Part shown: in pieces, positions 24,227-33,644 of the stretch | Numbering within the stretch: the first letter of the stretch is position 1 | Layout: each line of letters starts with the position of its first letter | Assembly: GCA_024195265.1 (NCBI GenBank) | Contig: JAJLRJ010000006.1 | Coordinates: forward strand, 29,335,064 to 29,399,063 | Direction: 5' to 3' | From: Dendrophyllia cribrosa | Taxonomy: Eukaryota; Cnidaria; Anthozoa; Scleractinia; Dendrophylliidae | DNA: 64,000 bases | Made by a program: the position numbers and the translations under genes | Notes under the pieces: model-generated | The model's input: the letters and a program-made list of their open reading frames with translations, nothing else | Databases searched by the model: none | Told to the model about the DNA's origin: nothing

Positions 24227-24509
24227 ACATGCAAGAGGCAATGCAAAATTGTATACAGAATATTAAAGTCCTTTCATTCCTGTTGAATGCTGTTTACAAC
24301 ATCAAAGAGTGGCTGACGCCACACGCAGAGCAGCTCCATGACCATACGCAGCCAAAATATTTTAAATTTGTAAGAAATTCCTCTGGAAAGTGCAAAATGT
24401 TCTACCGCAATTACTCTCACATGCCGTGGGAGGGTCCTGTGGTTATCTTGAAGGTGCAGCTATAGCTTTTTTTATACTGAATTTGTGTCATAAATTACTT
24501 TTTTTATAT

Positions 24510-25134
24510 ACTGTATTTGGTCAAATAAGGTCATTTATTTAATTTTGAGACCTTGAGGGTGGGCACTTATTCGAGGGGGGGCTTTTTTTTTAACATTTTC
24601 AGCAAGGATTAAATAAGCCAATTTTGCAACAGAATTGATGCTCCTCTTACTTCGTGCTGGGCTAGTACGAACATGATTATGGGTGTGGGCGCATATTGAT
24701 TTTTTATTCTCAAACTCATTAATAATTCATGAAGAAAATACAAAGGAAATTAATGTTTAATGAGTGTTTGGAAATCAGATGAAACACTCCTCATTTTTGC
24801 ATCCTTAATTTCTCCTTCTAAAATCATTTTGTTTGAGAAGTAATATCAAACATTCGACAGTATTTCATCACAAGATCAAACACCTCGAAGTTCGTCAAAA
24901 ATACTCCGCTGCGCGTCGTATTTTCAACTCTCTTCTCAGTGTTTGATCTTGTGATGAAACACCGTGTCTCATGTTTGATATATTACGTCTTTCATGGTGG
25001 GCGCTTATTTGAAGGTGGGCGCTTATTTGAAGGTGGGCACTTTATGGGGGTGGGCGCGTATTAATTTTTTAGTCTTTCATGGTGGGCGCTTATTTGAAGG
25101 TGGGCACGTATTGGAAACAATACAGTAAAGCACT
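24510..25134. mobile_element. MITE with GGTGGGCGCTTATTTGAA repeats, containing a second MITE
   Basis: Outer ends TACTGTATTTGGTC and TGGAAACAATACAGTA are inverted. Near the right end GGTGGGCGCTTATTTGAA or a variant recurs five times. From about 24762 to 24993 a second palindrome (GTGTTTGATCTTGTGATGAA against TTTCATCACAAGATCAAACA) interrupts it. The whole lies within the second intron of the DUF7869-like gene. Confidence 0.65.
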
Positions 25135-26339
25135 GAAGTGTATGTTTTTAAAATATTTTGTACTCACTGTAGAGTCAACCAAGTGGCAAACCAAGTCTAG
25201 TTAAGCCTGTGTTGGACAAAATTGACATTGAGGGTTTGAAACGTGACCTTGGAAAGTTCAGAGAGCATTACCCTGAAAAGGCATTCTTATTCTGGAGTGA
25301 CTGGGTTCATAAAGTTGATGAATTGGCCGCCTTGCCAGAGGAGTGGGAATGGCCCTTGGATGCTATTCAGTCTGCAGAAAAAATAAAGCCATCTGCCATT
25401 GATCGTTCTGTCCCTGAAAACCTTCAGGCACTACAGGACAAGGAAAGTCAGCCAACTGGACAGGCAAGTCAATAACATAAGTGCTTCCCTTTCAGTAGTT
25501 AATTAAATGATACACCACATAATTATTCACTAAAGAGGATCTTTGATGACATTTCATGTGGAGCATGAAAAGTTATGCAATTGAATTAAAATTTTAGTTG
25601 CCATTAATTTATGGAGAAGAATTTTTTTTTCCAAAACAATTTGTGCATGTGGCAACATTCAGCTTGGCATTCGACTCTAGGAGATATGCAAGCAAAATTT
25701 TTTGTTACCTTTGCAATAACTGTTGTCCTTTTTTCAGATTTATACTGGAAGGCACATTGCCCCAAGAAATAGAGAAAATCCTGCTGAGCGTGTTGATTCT
25801 TTCATAGAAGGACTTCCAAGTCGAAACCTATGTGGCAGTGTCCTTGTCAAATTGGGATGAGGAACCAATCATTGGTGTTGTAAAAGAGGTGACAGAGGAG
25901 CAATTCAAAATCTATTACTGGAAAGGGACATACGGAGGGAGATGGTCTCCTTTAAACAAACCAAGATCAAGGGAACCTTGGACACAGATGCTTCCCAAAG
26001 AGTGCATTATTATTCATTCATTTGAACTCACCGAAGCCAAAAAGCTGCAGGCAACTACAAGGAGGCACTTAATGGAAAAGTACACTTCGCTAAAGAGTGT
26101 TGCTGATAATTCATAATAGCGTAGCGCTCTTCTCTACTCTAAGCTTAGATATTCAAAGATCTAGCATGAAACATGATATAAATCTTGTCAACAAGTTTGA
26201 TATTACAAATGTATAACCAGTTTGTTCTTGGTTGGTTAGATTTTTTCACGGGCAACATGCACAAGCTTCGCAGGATTTTTGTATCCTAGTGGTATTTACT
26301 GCTCAATAAGTATAGTTTTTGCTGATTTTTATTAATTTT

Positions 26340-27762
26340 ACCAAACCCAGAATTTCTGCATCTTAGCTCAGTGCAGTGTATTTTGGCTGATTTTTATTCA
26401 TTTTACCAAACGTAGAATTTCTACATCTCAGCTCAGTTGATTTTGGCTGATTTCATTAATTTTACCAGGATTTTTGTAACCTAGTGGTATTTACTGTTCA
26501 ATAAGTATAGTTTTTGCTGACTTTTATTAATTTTACCAGATGCAGAATTTCTGCATCTCAGCTCAGTGCAGTGGATTTTGGCTGTTTTTTTTTATTCATT
26601 TTACCAAATGCAGAATTTCTGCATCTAAGCTCAGTGCAGTGGATTTTGGCTGATTTCATTAATTTTACCAGATGCAGAATTTCTGCATCTTAGCTCAGTG
26701 CAGTGGATTTTGGCTGTTTTTTTATTCATTTTACCGAATGCAGAATTTCTGCATCTAAGCTTAGTGCAGTGGATTTTGGCTGATTTAATTAATTTTACCA
26801 GATGCAGAATTTCTGCATCTTAGCTCAGTGCAGTGGATTTTGACTGTTTTTTATTCATTTTACCAAATGCAGAATTTCTGCATCTAAGCTCAGTGCAGTG
26901 AATTTTGGCTGATTTCATAAATTTTACTAGATGCGGAATTTCTGCATCTTAGCTCAGTGCAGTGGATTTTGGCTGTTTTTTATTCATTTTACCAAATACA
27001 GAATTTCTGCATCTAAGCTCAGTGCAGTGAATTTTGACTGATTTCATTAATTTTACCAGATGCAGAATTTCTGCATCTTAGCTCAGTGCAGTGGATTTTG
27101 ACTGTTTTTTATTCATTTTACCAAATGCAGAATTTCTGCATCTAAGCTCACTGCAGTGGATTTTGGCTGATTTCATTAATTTTACCAGATGCGGAATTTC
27201 TGCATTTTAGCTCAGTGCAGTGGATTTTGGCTGTTTTTTATTCATTTTACCAAATGCAGAATTTCTGCATCTAAGCTCACTGCAGTGGATTTTGGCTGAT
27301 TTCATTAATTTTACCAGATGCGGAATTTCTGCATTTTAGCTCAGTGCAGTGGATTTTGGCTAATTTTTATTCATTTTACCAAACGCAGAATTTCTGCATC
27401 TTAGCTCAGTGCAGTGGATTTTGGCTGATTTCATTAATTTTACCAGATGCGGAATTTCTGCATCTTAGCTCAGTGCAGTGGATTTTGGCTGTTTTTTATT
27501 CATTTTACCAAATGCAGAATTTCTGCATCTAAGTTCAGTGCAGTGGATTTTGACTGATTTCATTAATTTTACCAGATGCAGAATTTCTGCATCTTAGCTC
27601 AGTGCAGTGGATTTTGCCTGTTTTTTTTATTCATTTTACCAAATGCAGAATTTCTGCATCTAAGCTTAGTGCAGTGGATTTTGGCTGATTTCAGTAATTT
27701 TACCAGATGCAGAATTTCTGCATCTTAGCTCAGTGCAGTGGATTTTGACTGTTTTTTATTCA
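26340..27762. repeat. Right subterminal palindrome array, part 1 (21 units)
   Basis: Each unit of about 60-66 bp carries TGCAGAATTTCTGCATCT and AGCTCAGTGCAGTGGATTTT. Two unit types alternate: one reads CATCTAAG followed by GGCTGATTTCATTAATTTTA, the other CATCTTAG followed by GGCTGTTTTTTATTCATTTT, making a higher-order period of about 123 bp. The first units are more diverged. The array is cut by the Penelope element, whose 13-bp duplication TGTTTTTTATTCA (27750-27762, 31530-31542) is array sequence. Confidence 0.95.
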
Positions 27763-27799
27763 CGACTGAGTCGATAAGGTAAATTGACCACCGTAAAAA

Positions 27800-27848
27800 G
27801 ATTCAAATAGCTGACGTTTCGAGCGCTAGCCCTTCGTCGGAGCGAATC
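27800..27848 (-). ncRNA. Hammerhead ribozyme-like motif, inverted head of Penelope element 1
   Basis: Reverse complement of the motif at 31368-31416. Stem strands, GAAA and GTC elements are all kept. Confidence 0.55.
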
Positions 27849-28318
27849 AAGGAATTGTGGGTAGTGTGTGGTTTTATATAGTAAGCGGTGGAGCTACGCT
27901 ATTGGTGGAAATTTGGTGACGTGAAAAACAAATGTAGATTAGTTGAATGAAAAGCGTTCGTTGATTCCGTGGGGTTTGAGAGTGCCGATTTGAAAGATGA
28001 TTTTTTGTTCTAGGTTTTTACGGCTTTCTGTGTTACCCTGGTGTAGGGAAAGGCCGCAGATTGTCATGTGTTGTTTAGAATGGTTAGTAAGATTAAAATG
28101 GCGCGCGACTGGTTTGGATGCGTCTTTGTCATTTTTTTCAACGTCTCGGAGACCTAGAACAAAAAATCATCTTTCAAATCGGCACTCTCAAACCCCACGG
28201 AATCAACGAACGCTTTTCATTCAACTAATCTACATTTGTTTTTCACGTCACCAAATTTCCACCAATAGCGTAGCTCCACCGCTTACTATATAAAACCACA
28301 CACTACCCACAATTCCTT

Positions 28319-28367
28319 GATTCGCTCCGACGAAAGGCTAGCGCTCGAAACGTCAGCTATTTGAATA
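28319..28367 (+). ncRNA. Hammerhead ribozyme-like motif, 5' terminal repeat of Penelope element 1
   Basis: Same layout as 31368-31416, with two changes: one G to A at the foot of stem II, and the last outer stem I base C to A, both weakening pairs. Confidence 0.5.
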
Positions 28368-28565
28368 TTTTTACGGTGGTCAATTTACCTTATCGACTCA
28401 GTCGATAAAACTAAATTCTCGTGTTTCATCCCCCCACCGACGCAGCACCACAGTTTCTCTAGAAACTAACCCCATTCATTTGTTGTTTATTCGCTGCGAC
28501 CATTAACTTTTTACATCAATATTTCTTACTCAACAGCTTTCTCACCGAACGAACCGAAGACAACG

Positions 28566-31277
28566 ATGCCTAACCTCAAGACACTCACCAAGGAGCTACG
28601 CCAGGAAATCGTAAGTTATCTTATTCCTTTTCCCCCCATTTCCACTAATTTAGCCTTTCGTTTAGCCACTCACATCTTTACCAAAACTAGGTTTTGTAGT
28701 CACATCAATTTCATCGGCCGTTGCCTCCAATCCAAAGTCATTCCTAAAGGGTTTCGTTCAAATTTTCACGCTTCTACATTCTCTGATTCCAATCAACAAT
28801 ATTTCCACGAAATTCACCATGCCCAAAATTCTTTCTCGCGTAATATTATGAGGATCACTTTCAGAGCTATGTGCCTTAAACGTAACAATCTCGAAAAGGA
28901 AATTATCCAATACCGTTCCGAACTTTCCAAAATTTGTCCAGCTGTCTTAGTACAATCAATTCGCGCTAAAATTCAAGAACTCAATGCTAAACTGTTCAAC
29001 AGCCTTAACCAAATCAAGACCCAAAAACTTGAACAGTTAATAGGTCCTCAATTATCCGGCAACCATTCATTCGATAGTCACAATGGCGTCGTTACCATTC
29101 CGGAAAATTTGCCGCTTTCTAACCCAGAGAGGTCTGTTCTTAGTAAAGGTTTAAACTTTGTTCCTATAGCGAAACAAACCGACGAATTTTCAGTCAAACA
29201 AGATGTTGAAAAATTCCTTCGCCGCGTGCAATTAAGAGCTTTTTTCCACGACAAAGAAGACAATTCTAACACCTCGGAAAAAGATGTTTTTGAAACACTC
29301 AACGTTCGCAAATCAAAATGGACTCCCCCAGAGGGCCAGTTTTCTTCTCTAGATTTTTTCGTCAAAAAATGTCGTCACGATGTCCAAAAACTTAAATTTA
29401 ACCGCCACACCAAAATTTCCAACCTTTCAACAGGAGAATGGGCAGCGCTCAAAAGTCTTAGCAAACGACGCGACATTGTTATCAAAGCGGCCGACAAAGG
29501 CGGGGCGGTAGTTGTTTGGCGGACCGACCTTTAGCGACAAGAGGCTTTTCGGCAACTTTCTGACACCGCTTTCTATGCCAAAGTTGATAAAGATCTCACT
29601 TCTACCAACCAAAAAATTGTCAAAGAAACTATCCAAGACCTCATTACTAAACAACAATTACCAGTTACCGCCAACAATCTCATCATCACTACTCCTAGAA
29701 CCTCACGCGTTTATTTCAAACCTAAAATTCATAAACCAAACAATCCGGGCCGACCCATTGTTTCCGCTTGTAGCTGTCCTACCGAACTAATTTCTAGCTA
29801 TTTAGACAAAATCATGGCCCCCATTGTCAAATCACTACCCTCGTACATTAAGGACACCAATCACGCACTCGAAATTTTCCGGGATTTCAGTTTTGCCAGC
29901 GAAAACAAATTAATTTTCACTATGGACATTACCTCTTTATATACCGTCATCCCCAATGACGAAGGACTTCAAGCACTAAAATATTTTTTCGACCAGCGCT
30001 CCATTCAAAACCCAAGCTCAGAAACACTGCTCCGCTTAGCCGAATTAGTTTTGACACTTAACTGTTTTTCATTTTCCCAAAACTACTACAAACAAGTAAA
30101 TGGAGTCGCCATGGGCACCAAAATGGGACCAAGCTACGCTAACCTTTTTGTAGGCCACATCGAAGACAAATTTTTTAATCAGTACCACGGAACCAAACCC
30201 GAACTCTACGGCCGCTACATCGATGATTGCATTGGCGTTACCTCTTCCAGTAAAGAGGAACTTAATCAATTCATAACTTCTGTCAATACTTTTCATCCAG
30301 CTCTAAAATATACCTGGGAAATTTCCGAAACCTCAGTCGCTTTTCTTGACATTAATATTTCAATCAACGGTAACAGTTTATCCACAAGTGTGCACTACAA
30401 ACCTACAGATTCCCACAGTTATCTGTTACATTCATCCTCACATCCATCGCACGTTAAAAACGCCATTCCGTATTCTCAATTTCTCAGACTTCGACGTCTA
30501 TGTAGTGATGACTCTGATTTTTCCAACAAATCAGAAGAAATGTGCCAGTTTTTCAAGAAACGTGGGTACCCTAACTCTGTTGTTAATACGGGCCAACAAC
30601 GTGCACAACAGATCGACAGACAGTCAGCACTACAAACGCCACAGAAGGAAGAGAACGAGAGAATTCCATTCACCCTCACTTTCCACCCATACAACAACAC
30701 AGTCAAAACCATCATTTTAAAAAATTTCAAATTACTCCAAAACGACCCCGAAACTGGCAGAATTTTTTCACAACCCCCACTAATTTCATTCAAACGTGAC
30801 AAAAACATAGGCAACTTTCTAGTTACGAGCGCCCTGAAATCTGACGATGTACCGGGAACTTTCAAATGCACACGCACACGATGTAACACTTGTCCTTTCA
30901 TTCACAACGCGGACAAAATAACAGGACCCAAACGATCTATTAAAATCACTGATCGTTTTACATGCACCTCCGTAAATGTTATCTACTGCATTACATGTAC
31001 TTTTTGCAAAAAGATATACATTGGCGAAACAGGGAGGAGACTGGGCGACCGTTTTCGTGAACATCTCCGAGACGTTGAAAAAAATGACAAAGACGCATCC
31101 AAACCAGTCGCGCGCCATTTTAATCTTACTAACCATTCTAAACAACACATGACAATCTGCGGCCTTTCCCTACACCAGGGTAACACAGAAAGCCGTAAAA
31201 ACCTAGAACAAAAAATCATCTTTCAAATCGGCACTCTCAAACCCCACGGAATCAACGAACGCTTTTCATTCAACTAA
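28566..31277 (+). pseudogene. Penelope-like reverse transcriptase with GIY-YIG endonuclease, one in-frame stop
   Basis: This protein copies element RNA at a nicked target. The ATG at 28566 opens a 904-codon frame. In order: a basic N-terminal region, the conserved IKAADKGGAVVVW near residue 310, reverse transcriptase blocks (FTMDITSLYTVIPN; GVAMGTKMGPSYANL; RYIDDCIG with the Asp pair at 553-554), a Cys finger (CTRTRCNTC), then a GIY-YIG endonuclease with IYC at 806-808 and YIG near 818, followed by GRRLGDRFREHL. TAG at 29532-29534 interrupts the frame before the RT core and the same frame resumes directly. Length and order fit Penelope-like proteins with a C-terminal endonuclease. No splice site is needed. 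Confidence 0.9.
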
Positions 31278-31367
31278 TCTACATTTGTTTTTCACGTCAC
31301 CAAATTTCCACCAATAGCGTAGCTCCACCGCTTACTATATAAAACCACACACTACCCACAATTCCTT

Positions 31368-31416
31368 GATTCGCTCCGACGAAGGGCTAGCGCTCGAAAC
31401 GTCAGCTATTTGAATC
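31368..31416 (+). ncRNA. Hammerhead ribozyme-like motif, 3' terminal repeat of Penelope element 1
   Basis: The order fits a type I hammerhead: stem I 5' strand (GATTC, GCT), core CCGACGA, an extra A, stem II GGGC-TAGC-GCTC, GAAA, then a stem III reduced to the self-complementary ACGT, cleavage triplet GTC, and stem I 3' strand (AGC, an internal loop TATTT, GAATC). The stem I and II pairs are seen directly. Penelope-like elements are known to carry minimal hammerheads of this kind. Core position 4 is C where active ribozymes have U, so cleavage activity is doubtful. Confidence 0.6.
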
Positions 31417-31530
31417 TTTTTACGGTGGTCAATTTACCTTATCGACTCAGTCGATAAAACTAAATTCTCGTGTTTCATCCCCCCACCGACGCAGCACCAC
31501 AGTTTCTCTAGAAACTAACCCCATTCATTT

Positions 31531-32050
31531 GTTTTTTATTCATTTTACCAAATGCAGAATTTCTGCATCTAAGCTCAGTGCAGTGGATTTTGGCTGATTT
31601 CATTAATTTTACCAGATGCGGAATTTCTGCATCTTAGCTCAGTGCAGTGGATTTTGGCTGTTTTTTATTCATTTTACCAAATGCAGAATTTCTGCATCTA
31701 AGCTCAGTGCAGTGGATTTTGACTGATTTCATTAATTTTACCAGATGCAGAATTTCTGCATCTTAGCTCAGTGCAGTGGATTTTGGCTAATTTTTATTCA
31801 TTTTACCAAACGCAGAATTTCTGCATCTTAGCTCAGTACGGTGGATTTTGGCTGATTTTTATTCATTTTACCAAACGCAGAATTTCTGCATCTTAGCTCA
31901 GTGCGGTGGATTTTGACGGCTGATTTTTGTTCATTTTACCAAATGCAGAATTTCTGCATCTTAGCTCAGTGCGGTGGATTTTGGCTGATTTTTATTCATT
32001 TTACCAAACGCAGAATTTCTGCATATTAGCTGCCATGTGCAGAATTTTTG
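31531..32050. repeat. Right subterminal palindrome array, part 2 (about 9 units)
   Basis: Continuation of 26340-27762 after the Penelope insertion. The A/B alternation is kept for the first four units, then type B units with CCAAACGCAG dominate. The last unit is degenerate (TGTGCAGAATTTTTGCAG). Confidence 0.93.
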
Positions 32051-32230
32051 CAGCTTTGGTTCAGCACATACATAACTGTTAGTCACGTTTCTCACCGACT
32101 CTAAAATTGAGTTGGGTAAATAAAGTCATTCTTTACTGAACCAGTTTGTTTGTTGTTGGGAATATAAGATCCACAATGAACACAGAACAGGCTCCGAGAA
32201 ATATCCATGTGATCCACGGAAAATAGCAAG

Positions 32231-32263
32231 TTTGGAAAAACCCATTTTAGTTTGGAACGCGTT
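32231..32263 (-). repeat. Right TIR of the 11.9-kb element
   Basis: Inverted match to 20400-20432, two mismatches. CTGT follows. Confidence 0.85.
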
Positions 32264-32267
32264 CTGT

Positions 32268-32398
32268 TCTATAAACACCACGTGACTTTTCTAAAGAAGT
32301 AAATGATTCATGTTTTAAGTTTATTTGGAACTTCAAACCAGACAAAGTCAAACGTAATACCCACATTGGTCCCATTGACAAGGGTGGTCTTAACATGA
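32268..32398 (+). pseudogene. LINE ORF2 fragment between the two large insertions
   Basis: Reads TPRDFSKEVND, FKFIWNFKPDKVKR and HIGPIDKGGLNM, directly following the SVL codons recovered across the 11.9-kb element. One stop lies at its start. Confidence 0.8.
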
Positions 32399-32506
32399 AT
32401 GGGGTTAGTTTCTAGAGAAACTGTGGTGCTGCGTCGGTGGGGGGATGAAACACGAGAATTTAGTTTTATCGACTGAGTCGATAAGGTAAATTGACCACCG
32501 TAAAAA

Positions 32507-32555
32507 GATTCAAATAGCTGACGTTTCGAGCGCTAGCCCTTCGTCGGAGCGAATC
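32507..32555 (-). ncRNA. Hammerhead ribozyme-like motif, left arm of Penelope element 2
   Basis: Reverse complement identical by eye to 31368-31416. Confidence 0.55.
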
Positions 32556-32645
32556 AAGGAATTGTGGGTAGTGTGTGGTTTTATATAGTAAGCGGCGGAG
32601 CTACGCTGTTGGTAGAAATTTGGTGACGTGAAAAACAAATGTAGA

Positions 32646-33240
32646 TTAGTTGAATGAAAAGCGTTCGTTGATTCCGTGGGGTTTGAGAGTGCCGATTTGA
32701 AAGATGATTTTTTGTTCTAGGTTTTTACGGCTTTCTGTGTTACCCCGGTGTAGGGAAAGGCCGCAGATTGTCATGTGTTGTTTAGAATGGTTAGTAAGAT
32801 TAAAATGGTGCGCGACTGGTTTGGATGCGTCTTTGTCATTTTTTTCAACGTCTCGGAGATGTTCACGAAAACGGTCGCCCAGTCTCCTCCCTGTTTCGCC
32901 AATGTATATCTTTTTGCAAAAAGTACATGTAATGCAGTAGATAACATTTACGGAGGTGCATGTAAAACGATCAGTGATTTTAATAGATCGTTTGGGTCCT
33001 GTTATTTTGTCCGCGTTGTGAATGAAAGGACAAGTGTTACATCGTGTGCGTGTGCATTTGAAAGTTCCCGGTACATCGTCAGATTTCAGTGTGCTCGTAA
33101 CTAGAAAGTTGCCTATGTTTTTGTCACGTTTGAATGAAATTAATGGGGGTTGTGAAAAAATTCTGCCAGTTTCGGGGTCGTTTTGGAGTAATTTGAAATT
33201 TTTTAAAATGATGCTTTTGACTGTGTTGTTGTGTGGGTGG
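32646..33240 (-). pseudogene. Penelope GIY-YIG endonuclease fragment, minus strand
   Basis: Open on the minus strand from the element's internal switch point to a normal stop. It encodes FHPHNNTVKSIILKNFKLL, the Cys finger and the complete GIY-YIG region (IYC, YIGETGRRLGDRF), nearly identical to residues about 695-904 of the copy at 28566-31277. It lacks the reverse transcriptase and any start of its own; the residues beyond 33240 belong to the opposite arm of the palindrome. Confidence 0.8.
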
Positions 33241-33241
33241 A

Positions 33242-33437
33242 AAGTGACAAAGACGCATCCAAACCAGTCGCGCGCCATTTTAATCTTACTAACCATTCTA
33301 AACAACACATGACAATCTGCGGCCTTTCCCTACACCAGGGTAACACAGAAAGCCGTAAAAACCTAGAACAAAAAATCATCTTTCAAATCGGCACTCTCAA
33401 ACCCCACGGAATCAACAAACGCTTTTCATTCAACTAA
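33242..33437 (+). pseudogene. Penelope GIY-YIG C-terminal fragment, plus strand
   Basis: Encodes only the last 65 residues (DKDASKPVARHFNLTNHSK to the C-terminus), matching element 1. It has no start codon and is the right arm of the palindrome. Confidence 0.75.
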
Positions 33438-33527
33438 TCTACATTTGTTTTTCACGTCACCAAATTTCCACCAATAGCGTAGCTCCGCCGCTTACTATAT
33501 AAAACCACACACTACCCACAATTCCTT

Positions 33528-33576
33528 GATTCGCTCCGACGAAGGGCTAGCGCTCGAAACGTCAGCTATTTGAATC
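33528..33576 (+). ncRNA. Hammerhead ribozyme-like motif, right arm of Penelope element 2
   Basis: Identical by eye to 31368-31416. Confidence 0.55.
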
Positions 33577-33644
33577 TTTTTACGGTGGTCAATTTACCTT
33601 ATCGACTCAGTCGATAAAACTAAATTCTCGTGGTCTTAACATGA

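Larger units (their letters stand above)
22341..26116 (+). pseudogene. DUF7869-like protein of the 11.9-kb element, four exons, 5' end missing, frameshifted
   Basis: Exons with consistent phases: 22341-22446, 24227-24453, 25173-25463 and 25738-26116. Exon 1 encodes FLPVGHTHEEIDAFFGVYS. The HTHE(E/D)(I/V)D signature is typical of the large invertebrate family annotated DUF7869, as remembered, and its His and acidic residues look like an RNase H-fold active-site edge (inference). Exon 2 has NIKEWL, YFKFVRN and KMFYRNYSHMPWEGP; exon 3 has GKPSLVKPVLDKIDIEGLKRD and a WSDWV motif, also in family order. Introns are phase 1, 0 and 0. The third uses a GC donor (CAG then GCAAGT). In exon 4 the frame shifts by one near 25820, then stays open to 26116 (NWDEEPIIGVVKEV). 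Upstream catalytic parts are absent, so this copy is defective. Confidence 0.55.
27763..31529 (+). mobile_element. Penelope-like element with inverted 5' head and hammerhead motifs
   Basis: Flanked by TGTTTTTTATTCA on both sides. The left 390 bp (27763-28153) is an inverted copy of the 3' terminal region. At about 28154 the sequence switches to the plus orientation and repeats that terminal region (28155-28480), as in the partial LTR-like repeats of Penelope-like elements. The coding frame 28566-31277 follows, then the 3' terminal repeat. Hammerhead-like folds occur in each terminal copy. One stop in the frame makes the copy defective. Confidence 0.88.
20400..32263 (+). mobile_element. 11.9-kb TIR element with palindrome arrays and a DUF7869-like gene
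   Basis: The ends are 33-bp inverted repeats with two mismatches, AACG(T/C)GTTCCAAA and on to GGGTTTTTCCAAA (20400-20432 and 32231-32263). CTGT flanks both sides (20396-20399, 32264-32267), and removing the element plus one CTGT restores the LINE frame, so the borders are well supported. Inside the left end lie about five copies, and inside the right end about thirty, of the palindrome GATGCAGAAATTCTGCATC. Between them is a four-exon gene relic resembling DUF7869 proteins. Later insertions include the Penelope element at 27763-31529 and intronic MITEs. Without the Penelope copy it is about 8.1 kb. A 4-bp duplication fits several superfamilies (Sola, Ginger, Chapaev-like); I cannot assign one. 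Confidence 0.75.
32399..33629. mobile_element. Palindromic Penelope fragment (element 2)
   Basis: Flanked by GTGGTCTTAACATGA (32384-32398 and 33630-33644), a 15-bp duplication. The left two thirds is a minus-strand copy of the Penelope 3' end through the GIY-YIG region. The right part (from about 33242) is the same 3' end in plus orientation. Thus about 390 bp at each side can pair as a giant hairpin. No reverse transcriptase is present. The right end stops about 80 bp short of the left terminal sequence. Confidence 0.88.

Noticed and set aside
30476..31219. Minus-strand frames within the Penelope RT
   Set aside because: Antisense to the GIY-YIG coding region. Similar frames recur at 32704-33312 only because that segment is an inverted copy.
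26340..32050. Regular short repeats resembling a CRISPR array
   Set aside because: Units are tandem with conserved spacers and no unique spacer sequence, in a eukaryotic, intron-bearing setting. They are a satellite within a transposon.
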